Shown here: in pieces, positions 27,481 to 36,493 of the stretch
Position numbering within the stretch: the stretch's first letter is position 1
How the letters are laid out: each line of letters starts with the position of its first letter
NCBI RefSeq assembly: GCF_943913955.1
Contig: NZ_CALUAE010000006.1
Span: 1-64,000, forward strand
From: Mycolicibacterium bacteremicum
GTDB taxonomy: Bacteria > Actinomycetota > Actinomycetes > Mycobacteriales > Mycobacteriaceae
Direction: 5' to 3'
DNA: 64,000 bases
Notes under the pieces: model-generated
Seen by the model: only the letters and a program-made list of their open reading frames with translations
What the model was told of the DNA's origin: nothing
Databases searched by the model: none
Position numbers and translations under genes: made by a program

Positions 27481-28384
27481 ATGTCACCCTGTCGATTCCC
27501 TGGAGTGCTTCGAAGTAGATCTCATCGGCGTCGAGTCGCCGCATGTCCTCGGCGAGGCAGTCGCGGGTTTCCCTGCGCGCCAACGGGATCTGCGCCTCGG
27601 GTTTGCCGGTGCGGGTGAGCGTCGCGGTGATCCCGTCCTGCGGCCGGCTCAACGTGATGGTCTCGCTGGCGCGGGTGAGCTCGACCTTGAGCTCGCCGAC
27701 CGCCCGGGTCACCGGGCAATCCAGCCGGCCGGCCAGCCAACCGGCCAGGATGTCGAGTGCCGGCTCCTCCCGGAGCCCGGAGACCACCACGGAGGTGATC
27801 GGCTCGTGCGGAGCCTGATCGACGGCCGCCGTGAGCAAGGCACGCCAGTAGGTGATCCGGCTCCAGGCCAGATCGGTGTCACCGGCGGTGTATCCGGCCA
27901 GCCTGCTCTTGATGCAGGCCAGCGGATTCTCACCGTTGGTGGCGTCGGTGATCCGGCGAATCGCCAACTTGCCCAGAGGATCCTGCGCGGGAACTTCCGG
28001 CGCGAGATCCGGCCACCACGTCACCACCGGGGTGTCGGGCAGCAGGAACGGGGTGACCACGCTGCTGGCGTGATTGGCCAGCGGCCCCGACAACCGCAGC
28101 ACCACGACCTCGTTGGCGCCCGCGTCACTGCCGATCCGCAGCTGCGCGTCGAGCCGGGCCTCCAGGCTCAGCCGGTCCCCGGGGATCACCACGATCACCC
28201 GGCACGGGTGCTCGCGACTGGCCGCGTTGGCGGCCTCGATGGATTCCTCCAGCACCGCTTCGGTATCCGGGGCGATGACCAGGGTCAGCACCCGGCCCAG
28301 GGTGATCGCGCCGCCCTCCTCGCGCAGGGCGACGATCTTCTTGTTGATGGCGCCGGTGTTGGTGTCGGGCAGATCGATGATCAT
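27473..28384 (-). CDS. opcA: Glucose-6-phosphate dehydrogenase assembly protein OpcA
   Basis: 303 residues from the ATG at 28384 (MIIDLPDTNTGAINKKI), the same length as mycobacterial OpcA; the longer frame upstream is arginine-rich shadow sequence. OpcA helps assemble or redox-activate G6PDH, as shown in cyanobacteria and inferred in actinobacteria. Recognisable stretches are ITLGRVLTLVI, a central VVTWWPDLAPEVPAQDPLG and a C-terminal RREtRDCLAEDMRRLD-like end. It lies between zwf and pgl, with a 49-bp gap to zwf filled by a GAGCG-type repeat. Confidence 0.93.
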   Translation of the reverse strand: MIIDLPDTNTGAINKKIVALREEGGAITLGRVLTLVIAPDTEAVLEESIEAANAASREHPCRVIVVIPGDRLSLEARLDAQLRIGSDAGANEVVVLRLSGPLANHASSVVTPFLLPDTPVVTWWPDLAPEVPAQDPLGKLAIRRITDATNGENPLACIKSRLAGYTAGDTDLAWSRITYWRALLTAAVDQAPHEPITSVVVSGLREEPALDILAGWLAGRLDCPVTRAVGELKVELTRASETITLSRPQDGITATLTRTGKPEAQIPLARRETRDCLAEDMRRLDADEIYFEALQGIDRVTYV

Positions 28385-28387
28385 CGC

Positions 28388-28427
28388 TCGGCTTCTCCTC
28401 GCTGCGCTCGTCGCTCGTCGTCGCCGC
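28388..28427. repeat. GAGCG-type spacer repeat, opcA-zwf gap
   Basis: On the minus strand this reads GACGAGCGACGAGCGCAGCG followed by AGGAGAAGCCGAGCG, close to the spacer at 13249-13306. It supplies AGGAG to opcA, so it may persist because it carries a usable ribosome site. Confidence 0.4.
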
Positions 28428-28433
28428 GGCCGG

Positions 28434-29975
28434 TCACGGCCGTCGCCATTCGCGTCCGGTCCGGCGCAGCATCTCGAACGCCGAGTCCGGGCCCCAGGTG
28501 CCGGACTCATAGCTGTCCGGTTTGCCGTGAGAGGCCCAGTACTCGAGCGCGGGATCCAGGATCTTCCAGGACAATTCGACCTCGGCGTTGACCGGGAACA
28601 GCGACGGCTCACCGAGCAGCACGTCCAGGATCAGCCGCTCATAGGCCTCGGGTGACTCCTCGGCGAACGCCGAACCATAGGAGAAGTCCATGCTGACATC
28701 GCGGACCTCCATGGCGTTGCCCGGCACCTTCGAGCCGAACCGCAGGGTGATGCCCTCATCGGGCTGCACCCGGATCACCAGCGCGTTCTTGCCGAGCTCT
28801 TCGGTCATGGTGGCATCGAACGGCAGATGCGGCGCCCGCTTGAACACCAGCGCGATCTCGGTCACCCTGCGGCCCAGGCGTTTTCCGGTGCGCAGGTAGA
28901 ACGGCACGCCGGCCCAGCGGCGGGTGTCGACGTCCACGGTGATCGCGGCGAAGGTCTCCGTCGACGAGGTCTGGGAGAAGCCCTCCTCGTCGAGCAGGCC
29001 GACCACCTTCTCGCCGCCCTGCCAGCCGGCGGCGTACTGGCCGCGCGAGGTGGTCGCCTCCAGCGGCTCGGCGAGCCGGCTCGCAGCGAGCACCTTGATC
29101 TTCTCGGCCTGCAGTTCGGCGGGGGAGAAGCTCACCGGCTCCTCCATGGCCGTCAGCGCCAGCAGCTGGATCAGATGGTTCTGGATGACATCGCGGGCGG
29201 CACCGACCCCGTCGTAGTAACCGCCGCGCCCGCCCAGTCCGATGTCCTCGGCCATCGTGATCTGCACGTGGTCGACGTAATGGGCGTTCCAGATCGGCTC
29301 GAACATCTCGTTGGCGAAGCGCAACGCCAGGATGTTCTGCACCGTCTCCTTGCCCAGATAGTGGTCGATGCGGAACACCGACGACTCCGGGAACACGCTG
29401 TTGACCAGCCCGTTGAGCTCCTCGGCGCTGGACAGGTCGTGGCCGAACGGCTTCTCGATGACCACCCGGCTCCAGCTGTCGCCGTCCTTGGCGGCCAGCC
29501 CGGACCGGGACAGCTGCTCGAGCACCTGTGGGAAGGCCTTCGGCGGGATCGACAGGTAGAACGCGTGATTGCCGTTGGTGCCCCGCTCGACATCGAGGGT
29601 ATGCAGCGTCTCGGCCAAGTGCCCGAAGGCCTCGTCATCGTCGAAGGCGCCCTGGACGAACCGGAAGCCCTCCGCCAACCGGTCCCAGACCTCCTGGCGG
29701 AACGGGGTGCGCGCATGCTGCTTGACGGCGTCGTAGACCACCTGGCCGAAATCCTCGTCGGCCCAGTCCCGACGGGCGAAGCCGACGAGCGCGAAGCTCG
29801 GCGGCAACAGCCCGCGGTTGGCCAGGTCGTAGATCGCCGGCATCAGCTTCTTGCGCGCCAGATCGCCGGTGACCCCGAAGATCACCACCGCGCACGGCCC
29901 CGCGATACGGGGCATGCGCTTGTCGCGCTTGTCCCGCAGTGGGTTGTGCCATGCCGGAGCCTCGGTTGTGCTCAT
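28434..29975 (-). CDS. zwf: Glucose-6-phosphate 1-dehydrogenase
   Basis: 513 residues. First step of the oxidative pentose-phosphate path. The coenzyme loop is VIFGVTGDLARKKLMPA (about 31-47), and the catalytic signature RIDHYLGKETVQN holds the essential His and Lys. IEKPFGHDL, DHVQITMAE and YLRTGKRL are also present. The start at 29975 (MSTTEAPAWHNPLRDKRDKR) matches Zwf2-type proteins. Tal lies 31 bp upstream, so it is transcribed from the tkt-side promoter. Confidence 0.96.
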   Translation of the reverse strand: MSTTEAPAWHNPLRDKRDKRMPRIAGPCAVVIFGVTGDLARKKLMPAIYDLANRGLLPPSFALVGFARRDWADEDFGQVVYDAVKQHARTPFRQEVWDRLAEGFRFVQGAFDDDEAFGHLAETLHTLDVERGTNGNHAFYLSIPPKAFPQVLEQLSRSGLAAKDGDSWSRVVIEKPFGHDLSSAEELNGLVNSVFPESSVFRIDHYLGKETVQNILALRFANEMFEPIWNAHYVDHVQITMAEDIGLGGRGGYYDGVGAARDVIQNHLIQLLALTAMEEPVSFSPAELQAEKIKVLAASRLAEPLEATTSRGQYAAGWQGGEKVVGLLDEEGFSQTSSTETFAAITVDVDTRRWAGVPFYLRTGKRLGRRVTEIALVFKRAPHLPFDATMTEELGKNALVIRVQPDEGITLRFGSKVPGNAMEVRDVSMDFSYGSAFAEESPEAYERLILDVLLGEPSLFPVNAEVELSWKILDPALEYWASHGKPDSYESGTWGPDSAFEMLRRTGREWRRP

Positions 29976-30006
29976 CGCGTGTCCTCTGCTGGTCGCGTCG
30001 GAGCGG

Positions 30007-31122
30007 CTATTTCTTGGCGGCGTCGAGCTGTCCCTGGGTGGCCTCCATCAGCTCGGCCCAGGACTTCTCGAACTTCTCCACGCCCTCCTCTTCGAGGGTG
30101 ATGAACACGTCGTCCTTGTCGATACCGACCTCGACCAGGGCGTCGAACACCTGCTGGGCCTCGGCGGCGGTGCCGCTGACCGTGTCACCGGTGACCACAC
30201 CGTGGTCGGCGACGGCGTCCAGCGTCTTCTCCGGCATGGTGTTCACCGTGTTGGGCGCCACCAGCTCGGTCACGTACAGGGTGTCGGAGTAGTCCGGGTT
30301 CTTCACGCCGGTCGATGCCCACAGCGGGCGCTGGGCCCGCGCACCGTCGGCCTTCAGGGCGGCGAACCGCTCCCCACCGAAGGCGTCCTCATAGGCCGCG
30401 TAGGCCAGTCGCGCGTTGGCCACGCCGGCCTTGCCGCGCAGATCGAGCGCCTGCTGCGACCCGATCTTCTCCAGCCGGGCGTCGATCTCACTGTCGACGC
30501 GCGACACGAAGAACGAGGCGACCGAGTGGATCTTGGACAGATCGTGGCCGGCCTCCTTGGCCTTCTCCAGCCCGGCCAGGTAGGCGTCGATGACCGCCTT
30601 GTGCCGCTCCACCGAGAAGATCAGCGTGACGTTCACCGAGATGCCCTCGGCGATCACCGCGGTGATGGCGGGCAGACCGGCCTGCGTCGCGGGGATCTTG
30701 ATCAGCAGGTTGGGCCGGTCGACGATCTTCCACAGCTCGATGGCCTGCAGGATCGTCTTGTCGGTGTCGTGGGCCAGTCGGGGGTCGACCTCGATGGAGA
30801 CCCGGCCGTCGACGCCGTCGGTGGCCTCGTAGGTCTTGGCCAGCACATCGCAGGCGTTGCGGACGTCGTCGGTGGTGACGGTGCGGATGGTGGCATCCAC
30901 ATCGGCGCCCTGCGCGGCGAGCTCGTTGACCTGGTCGTCGTAGGCGTTGCCCTTGGACAGCGCGGCCTGGAAGATCGACGGGTTGGTGGTCACCCCGACG
31001 ACGCTCTTGGTGGCGATCAGGTCGGCCAGGTTGCCGGTCTGCAGCCGCTCACGCGACAGATCGTCGAGCCAGACGGATACGCCGGCGGCGGACAGTGCTG
31101 CGAGATTTTCATTCTGGGACAT
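30007..31122 (-). CDS. tal: Transaldolase
   Basis: 371 residues, the longer actinobacterial form. It exchanges a dihydroxyacetone unit between sedoheptulose 7-phosphate and glyceraldehyde 3-phosphate; the Schiff-base Lys is K142 in NLLIKIPAT. Other motifs are GVTTNPSIFQ (about 43-52), VNVTLIFSVERH, and SVASFFVSRVDSEID. It lies 70 bp after tkt, a gap holding a palindromic tandem repeat. The purine run AAGGTAGGG serves as its ribosome site. Confidence 0.96.
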   Translation of the reverse strand: MSQNENLAALSAAGVSVWLDDLSRERLQTGNLADLIATKSVVGVTTNPSIFQAALSKGNAYDDQVNELAAQGADVDATIRTVTTDDVRNACDVLAKTYEATDGVDGRVSIEVDPRLAHDTDKTILQAIELWKIVDRPNLLIKIPATQAGLPAITAVIAEGISVNVTLIFSVERHKAVIDAYLAGLEKAKEAGHDLSKIHSVASFFVSRVDSEIDARLEKIGSQQALDLRGKAGVANARLAYAAYEDAFGGERFAALKADGARAQRPLWASTGVKNPDYSDTLYVTELVAPNTVNTMPEKTLDAVADHGVVTGDTVSGTAAEAQQVFDALVEVGIDKDDVFITLEEEGVEKFEKSWAELMEATQGQLDAAKK

Positions 31123-31150
31123 GATATTTCGCCCTACCTTCTAGTTGTCG

Positions 31151-31201
31151 TCCGACCGCCGGGCGGTCAATTGTCTTCCGACCGCCGGGCGGTCAATTGT
31201 C
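31151..31201. repeat. Tandem direct repeat with internal palindromes, tkt-tal junction
   Basis: Two identical 25-nt copies lie at 31151-31175 and 31177-31201. Each contains the near-perfect palindrome GACCGCCGGGCGGTC (7-bp arms, single centre base) and ends CAATTGTC. The second copy holds the tkt stop codon (31193-31195), so the first copy is a duplicate of the end of tkt. A third trace (TTGTC before copy one) is visible. Confidence 0.85.
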
Positions 31202-33283
31202 CAGGGTGCGTTCGGCGGCTGCGACCACGTTCTCGGCGGTGAAGCCGAACTCGCGGAACAGCGTCTTGTCATCGGCGGACTCGCCGTAGTGCTCGATCGA
31301 GATGATCTCGCCGGTGTCTCCGACGAGCTTGTGCCACGGCTGGGCGATCCCGGCCTCGACGGCCACGCGGGCCGACACCCCGGGCGGCAGCACCGAATCG
31401 CGGTACTCCTTGGGCTGGCTCTCGAACCACTCCACGCACGGCATCGACACGACCGCGGCGACGACGTCCTTCTCGGCCAACAGCTTCTTGGCCTCCACGG
31501 CCAGCTGCAGCTCCGAACCGGTGGCGATGATGATGACGTCCGCGCCGGTCGCGTCACCGCCGCCGAGCACGTAGCCGCCCTTGGCGACACCGTCGGAGTC
31601 GGTGCCCTCCAGAACCGGAATGCCCTGACGGGTCAGGATGAAACCGACCGGTCCGCTGCCGTTGCCCCGGGCGACGATGCTGCGCCAGGCGTAGGCGGTC
31701 TCGTTGGGGTCGCCCGGACGCACCACCGACAGATTCGGGATGGCGCGCAGCGCGGCCAGGTGTTCGATCGGCTGGTGGGTGGGTCCGTCCTCGCCGAGGC
31801 CGATCGAGTCGTGCGTCCAGATGTAGATGGTGTCGATGTCCATCAGCGAGGCCAGCCGCACCGCGGGCCGCATGTAATCGGAGAACTGCAGGAAGGTGCC
31901 GCCGAACGCGCGGGTGGGGCCGTGCAGCACGATGCCGGACAGGATGGAGCCCATCGCGTGCTCGCGGATACCGAAGTGCAGCACCCGGCCGTACCAGTCG
32001 GCGGAGAAATCATCGGTGGAGATGCTCGGCGGGCCGAACGACTTCACACCCTTGATGGTGGTGTTGTTGCTGCCTGCGAGATCGGCTGAGCCGCCCCACA
32101 ATTCGGGCAGCTTCGGCGCGACGTCGTTGAGCACCTGACCGAATGCGGCGCGGGTGGCCACGGCCTTGGAACCGGGCTCCCAATAGGTCAGGTCCGCATC
32201 CCAGCCCTCGGGCAGCTCCTCGGCGGTCAGCCGGTCGAGCAGCTTCTTGCGCTCGGGCTCGCGCTCGGCCCAGGCGTCGAAGTCGGTCTGCCACTTCTCG
32301 TGCGCCTCGCGGCCGCGGTCGACGAGCTTGCGGGTGTGCTCGATGACCTCAGGGCGGACCTCGAACTTCTTGTCCGGATCGAAGCCCAGGATCTTCTTGG
32401 TCGCGGCGACCTCGTCGTCCCCGAGCGCCGAGCCGTGCACGCCGCCGGTGTTCATCTTGGTGGGGGCGGGGTAGCCGATGATGGTGCGCAGCGAGATGAA
32501 CGACGGCTTGTCGGTGACCTTCTTGGCCTCGGCGATGGCCGCCTCGATCCCGACGACGTTCTCGCCGCCTTCGACCTCCTGGACGTGCCAGCCGTAGGCC
32601 CGGTAGCGGTCGGCGACGTTCTCGCTGAGCGCGATGTCGGTGTCGTGCTCGATGGAGATGTGGTTCTTGTCGTAGAACACGATCAGGTTGCCCAGCTGCT
32701 GGGTGCCGGCCAGCGAGGACGCCTCGCTGGTGACGCCCTCCTCGATGTCACCATCGGAGGCGATCACGTAGATGTAGTGGTCGAACGGGCTCTCGCCGGC
32801 CGGGGCGTCCGGGTCGAACAGACCGCGCTCGTAGCGGGCGGCCATCGCCATCCCGACCGCCGAGGCCAGACCCTGGCCGAGCGGTCCGGTGGTGATCTCG
32901 ACGCCCTTGGTGTGCCGGAACTCCGGGTGGCCCGGCGTTTTGGATTTGAAGGTGCGCAGCGCCTCGATATCGTCGATCTCCAGACCGAACCCGCCCAGGA
33001 ACAGCTGCAGGTAGATGGTCAGGCTGGAGTGGCCGCAGGACAGCACGAAGCGGTCACGGCCGAGCCAGTGCACATCGGACGGGTCATGGCGCAGCTGGCG
33101 CTGGAACAGCGTGTAGGCCAGCGGGGCGAGGCTCATGGCGGTACCCGGATGGCCGTTGCCGACCTTCTGCACGGCGTCGGCGGCCAGCACGCGCACGGTG
33201 TCCACGGCGGCGGTGTCGACCTCGGTCCAGTCGTCGGGATGATGCGGTTGTGTGAGGGCAGAGATTTCTTCGACGGTGGTCAC
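31193..33283 (-). CDS. tkt: Transketolase
   Basis: 696 residues from the GTG at 33283 (TTVEEISALTQPHHP after the start), with AGGAG 8 nt upstream; the frame extends 16 codons further but without family similarity. It is thiamine-diphosphate dependent and links pentose phosphates to glycolysis. Motifs: NGHPGTAMSLAP (N-terminal signature), ThDP/Mg site ASDGDIEEGVTSEASSLAG with a downstream IVFYDKNHIS, second-domain FGIREHAMGSILSGI, and TYIWTHDSIGLGEDGPTHQP. First gene of the minus-strand pentose-phosphate operon, divergent from ctaB. Confidence 0.96.
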   Translation of the reverse strand: MTTVEEISALTQPHHPDDWTEVDTAAVDTVRVLAADAVQKVGNGHPGTAMSLAPLAYTLFQRQLRHDPSDVHWLGRDRFVLSCGHSSLTIYLQLFLGGFGLEIDDIEALRTFKSKTPGHPEFRHTKGVEITTGPLGQGLASAVGMAMAARYERGLFDPDAPAGESPFDHYIYVIASDGDIEEGVTSEASSLAGTQQLGNLIVFYDKNHISIEHDTDIALSENVADRYRAYGWHVQEVEGGENVVGIEAAIAEAKKVTDKPSFISLRTIIGYPAPTKMNTGGVHGSALGDDEVAATKKILGFDPDKKFEVRPEVIEHTRKLVDRGREAHEKWQTDFDAWAEREPERKKLLDRLTAEELPEGWDADLTYWEPGSKAVATRAAFGQVLNDVAPKLPELWGGSADLAGSNNTTIKGVKSFGPPSISTDDFSADWYGRVLHFGIREHAMGSILSGIVLHGPTRAFGGTFLQFSDYMRPAVRLASLMDIDTIYIWTHDSIGLGEDGPTHQPIEHLAALRAIPNLSVVRPGDPNETAYAWRSIVARGNGSGPVGFILTRQGIPVLEGTDSDGVAKGGYVLGGGDATGADVIIIATGSELQLAVEAKKLLAEKDVVAAVVSMPCVEWFESQPKEYRDSVLPPGVSARVAVEAGIAQPWHKLVGDTGEIISIEHYGESADDKTLFREFGFTAENVVAAAERTLDN

Positions 33284-33509
33284 TACCTTCACTCCTACTT
33301 TCGCAAAACGGTGGACTTCTACCTCAAACACCCTAGTGCTGTTGTCTTATCCGCCGCAGACCGGTTCGGGCAGGTTTGGGCTGCCGTTCACACCGAACTC
33401 ACCGCGAACCGACCCTGCGGTGTCAGCCCGATCGGGGTGCGGTCTACCATCGTCTGTAGTAGAAGCCCGCGTGGCCCGCCCCTGTTTGACTGCCCGAGGA
33501 GTTATTTGC
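33284..33509. promoter_or_regulatory. Divergent tkt / ctaB promoter region
   Basis: 226 bp without a gene. It must hold both promoters. A small inverted repeat TCTAC (33443-33447) / GTAGA (33459-33463) lies about 50 bp before ctaB, and the stretch GTAGTA (33456-33461) resembles one half of the BlaI-type TACTAC-N4-GTAGTA operator; the other half is poor. GAGGAG at 33496-33501 is the ctaB ribosome site. Confidence 0.4.
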
Positions 33510-34436
33510 GTGAGCATTCGCGAGCGCCGGTCGGTCAGTAGGGAACCGAATCGGATTCGCACCACGGTGTTGGCGTACGTGGCGTTGACCAAGCCGCGCG
33601 TCATCGAATTGCTGCTGGTGACGGCCATTCCGGCGATGCTGTTGGCCGACCGCGGCACCGTCGATCCACTGCTGATCCTGAACACGTTGATCGGCGGCAT
33701 GATGGCCGCCGCCGGCGCCAACACGCTCAACTGCGTGGCCGACGCCGACATCGACAAGGTGATGAAGCGCACGGCGCTGCGGCCGCTGGCCAAGGCATCG
33801 GTACCCACCCGCAACGCGCTGATCTTCGGGCTCATCCTGACGGTGGGGTCGTTCGCCTGGCTGTGGTGGACGACCAACCTGCTCTCCGGCGTGCTCGGCC
33901 TGGTGACCATCGCGTTCTACGTGTTCGTCTACACGCTGCTGCTCAAGCGCCGCACCTCGCAGAACGTGGTCTGGGGCGGGGCGGCCGGCTGCATGCCGGT
34001 GATGATCGGCTGGTCGGCGGTCACCGGGACCATCCAGTGGCCCGCCCTGGTGATGTTCCTCGTCATCTTCTTCTGGACACCGCCGCACACCTGGGCGCTG
34101 GCGATGCGCTACAAGGAGGACTACAAGGCGGCCGGCGTCCCGATGCTGCCCGTGGTGGCCACCGAACGTCAGGTCACCCGGCAGATCCTGATCTACACCT
34201 GGCTGACCGTCCTGACGACGCTGACGCTGGTGCTGGCCACCGGCTGGCTCTACGCCTCGGTGGCTGCGCTGGCCGGCGTCTGGTTCCTGGTGATGGCCCA
34301 TCAGCTGTACTCCGGTGTGAAACGCGGTGAGCCGGTCAAACCGCTGCGGTTGTTCCTGCAGTCGAACAACTATCTGGCCGTCGTGTTCTGCGCGCTCGCG
34401 GTCGACTCCGCGCTGGCGCTGCCGCAGCTGTTCTAG
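33510..34436 (+). CDS. ctaB: Protoheme IX farnesyltransferase (heme O synthase)
   Basis: 308 residues from the GTG at 33510, supported by GAGGAG 8 nt upstream; the ORF extends further but without protein-like sequence. It is a UbiA-family integral membrane prenyltransferase with about eight to nine helices that adds farnesyl to heme B. Active-site motifs are NCVADADIDKVMKRT (first Asp-rich) and the YKEDYKAAGVPMLP segment (second). It supplies heme O to CtaA, whose gene is at 49294-50241. Confidence 0.95.
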   Translation: MSIRERRSVSREPNRIRTTVLAYVALTKPRVIELLLVTAIPAMLLADRGTVDPLLILNTLIGGMMAAAGANTLNCVADADIDKVMKRTALRPLAKASVPTRNALIFGLILTVGSFAWLWWTTNLLSGVLGLVTIAFYVFVYTLLLKRRTSQNVVWGGAAGCMPVMIGWSAVTGTIQWPALVMFLVIFFWTPPHTWALAMRYKEDYKAAGVPMLPVVATERQVTRQILIYTWLTVLTTLTLVLATGWLYASVAALAGVWFLVMAHQLYSGVKRGEPVKPLRLFLQSNNYLAVVFCALAVDSALALPQLF

Positions 34437-34498
34437 GCACCGGGTGTAACTCCGGCGCAACGCCGAGGTGACGGTCGGGGCCTACGGTCGGAGGCCTT

Positions 34499-35800
34499 AT
34501 GCGGAAACTTCTGACCCATCCGGCGCTGCAGATCGGTGTGGCCGCCGTCGGCGGCATCCTGTTCGGGCTGATCGTCGGCGACTGGGCGGCCAACCTGAAA
34601 TTCGTCGGCGACTTGTTCATCCGGCTCATCCAGATGTCGATCGTGCCGCTGGTGATGGCCTCGGTGATCGTCGCAACCGGGTCGATGACCGGCACCGGCA
34701 CGGGCAAGATCGCCGCGCGCACCTTCGGCTGGATGCTGGGTTTCTCACTGGTGGCCGCGGTGTTGGCGTGGGCGCTCAGTGCGCTGATCCGCCCGGGCGC
34801 GGGCATCGAGTTCACCGGCCCCGTGGATGCCGGCCTGCAGGAGTCGGCCCAGGAGGCGCTCGGCTGGCAGGACACCCTGCTCAACTTCGTCTCCACCAAC
34901 ATCTTCGCCGCGATGTCGACGGCCACCATGGTGCCGATCATCATCTTCTCGCTGCTGTTCGGGATCGCGCTGCGCCTGCAGATCGCCAGGACCGGAGACA
35001 CCCGGGTGCTGAGCTTCGTCGACCAGGTTCAGCAGATCGTGCTCACCATGATCCGTCTGGTGATGTACATCGCCCCGGTCGGCGTCTTCTGTCTGTTGGC
35101 GGCGCTGGCCGGTGACGTCGGCTTCGCCGTGGTGACGACCGCGCTGAAATACCTGGGCGCCAACCTGGCCGGCGTCCTGATCCTGTTCGTGCTCTTCGTC
35201 GCCGTGGTGACCGTGCGCACCCGACTCAATCCCTGGTTGCTGCCGGGCAAGCTGACCGAACAGACCGCGATCGCCGTCACGACGACCAGTTCGGCGGTCA
35301 CCTTCCCGACGGTGCTGCGCAACACCGTCGAAAAGGTCGGGGTGAGCCAGAAGGTCGCCAACTTCACCCTGTCGGTGGGGCTGACGATGGGCTCCTACGG
35401 GGCGGTACTGAACTACATGATCGTGGTGATGTTCCTGGCCCAGGCGGGCGATGTGGAACTGAGCATCGGGCAGATCGTGCTCGGCATGGGATTGGCGATC
35501 CTGCTCAACATGGGCACCATCACCGTGCCGGGCGGGTTCCCGGTGGTGGCGATGTTCCTGGCCACCTCGCTGGGATTGCCGTTCGAGGCCGTCGGGCTGC
35601 TGATCGCCGTCGACTGGTTCGCCGGCATCTTCCGCACCTTCCTCAACGTCAACGGGGACACCTTCGTGGCGATGCTGGTGGCCGACGCCGACGGCGAGAT
35701 CGACCGCGACGTCTACAACGGAACCAAGACCGTGACCGCCGAGGAGATCGATCTGGACGACTACCAGGAGGCGATGGCCCGCGCCGACGCGGCCGACTGA
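34499..35800 (+). CDS. Dicarboxylate/amino acid:cation symporter
   Basis: 433 residues, eight or so membrane helices plus re-entrant loops. Family signatures are LFIRLIQMSIVPLVMASVI near the start, the serine-rich loop TTTSSAVTFPTVLRN (about 259-273), and NMGTITVPGGFPVVAMF. The family takes up C4-dicarboxylates, glutamate or aspartate with Na+ or H+; the exact substrate cannot be chosen. The acidic C-terminus is cytoplasmic. It is a single gene, 62 bp after ctaB and 45 bp before a TetR gene. Confidence 0.9.
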   Translation: MRKLLTHPALQIGVAAVGGILFGLIVGDWAANLKFVGDLFIRLIQMSIVPLVMASVIVATGSMTGTGTGKIAARTFGWMLGFSLVAAVLAWALSALIRPGAGIEFTGPVDAGLQESAQEALGWQDTLLNFVSTNIFAAMSTATMVPIIIFSLLFGIALRLQIARTGDTRVLSFVDQVQQIVLTMIRLVMYIAPVGVFCLLAALAGDVGFAVVTTALKYLGANLAGVLILFVLFVAVVTVRTRLNPWLLPGKLTEQTAIAVTTTSSAVTFPTVLRNTVEKVGVSQKVANFTLSVGLTMGSYGAVLNYMIVVMFLAQAGDVELSIGQIVLGMGLAILLNMGTITVPGGFPVVAMFLATSLGLPFEAVGLLIAVDWFAGIFRTFLNVNGDTFVAMLVADADGEIDRDVYNGTKTVTAEEIDLDDYQEAMARADAAD

Positions 35801-35816
35801 GCGGCGCGAGTGGCCC

Positions 35817-35838
35817 GCCTACCTACTAGAAGGTAGGC
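35817..35838. promoter_or_regulatory. Palindromic operator before the TetR gene
   Basis: CCTACCTACTAGAAGGTAGG (35818-35837), flanked by G and C that also pair, is a 22-bp palindrome with only one mismatched pair. It ends 8 bp before the TetR ATG, so a bound repressor would block its own promoter or ribosome site. AAGGTAGG inside it also serves as the ribosome site. Confidence 0.65.
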
Positions 35839-35845
35839 TGTCGGC

Positions 35846-36421
35846 ATGGGCACTCCCGACGCGATCCTGCAGGCAGCACGCGCATCGATCATCGCCGGCG
35901 GCTACCAGGCGTTCAGCTACGCCGATATCGCGTCGGTCGTCGGTATCCGCAAGGCGAGCATCCACCACCATTTCCCGACCAAGGTCGACCTGGTGCAGCA
36001 CCTGGTGCGCCGCTACCGGGAGGAGGCGGCCGCCGGGCTGACCGACATCGAGGCGCATACCGACGGTCCACTCGAGGCGCTGCGCGCCTACGCCGGGTAC
36101 TGGGAGACGTGCGTCGCCGAACCGGACGCCGCCTACTGCCTGTGTGCACTTCTCGCGACGCAGATCCCGGTCCTGCCCGAGCCGGTGGTGGCCGAGGTGC
36201 GCGAGCATTTCCGCGCGCTGTCGCAGTGGCTGACGGCCGTCATCGGGCGCGGTGTGCGCGAGGGTGTGTTCACCGGGGCCGGCGACGCACGCGTCGAGGC
36301 CGAGGGCTTCATGGCGGCCGTGCACGGCGCCATGCTCGCCGCCCGCGCCTACGGCGACCCGGCGGCCTTCGCCACCATCGTGCGACCTGCGATCCAGCGA
36401 CTCCTGACCCCGACCTCCTAG
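35846..36421 (+). CDS. TetR family transcriptional regulator
   Basis: 191 residues. The N-terminal helix-turn-helix (about 5-50) includes GGYQAFSYADIASVVGIRKA and SIHHHFPTKVDL; the C-terminal ligand/dimer domain carries CLCALLATQIPVLP. A near-perfect palindrome sits right before the start, so autorepression is likely. The next gene (DUF308-like membrane protein, 72 bp downstream) is probably co-transcribed and may be its target. The ligand is unknown; the AcrR/NemR-like N-terminus is compatible with an electrophile or drug sensor. Confidence 0.9.
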   Translation: MGTPDAILQAARASIIAGGYQAFSYADIASVVGIRKASIHHHFPTKVDLVQHLVRRYREEAAAGLTDIEAHTDGPLEALRAYAGYWETCVAEPDAAYCLCALLATQIPVLPEPVVAEVREHFRALSQWLTAVIGRGVREGVFTGAGDARVEAEGFMAAVHGAMLAARAYGDPAAFATIVRPAIQRLLTPTS

Positions 36422-36493
36422 AACCGACATCCCATCTGCGCCCGGGCCGCGGTTCGGGCGTCGATGAGCCGTGCCGCCAACCGAAGGGAAACC

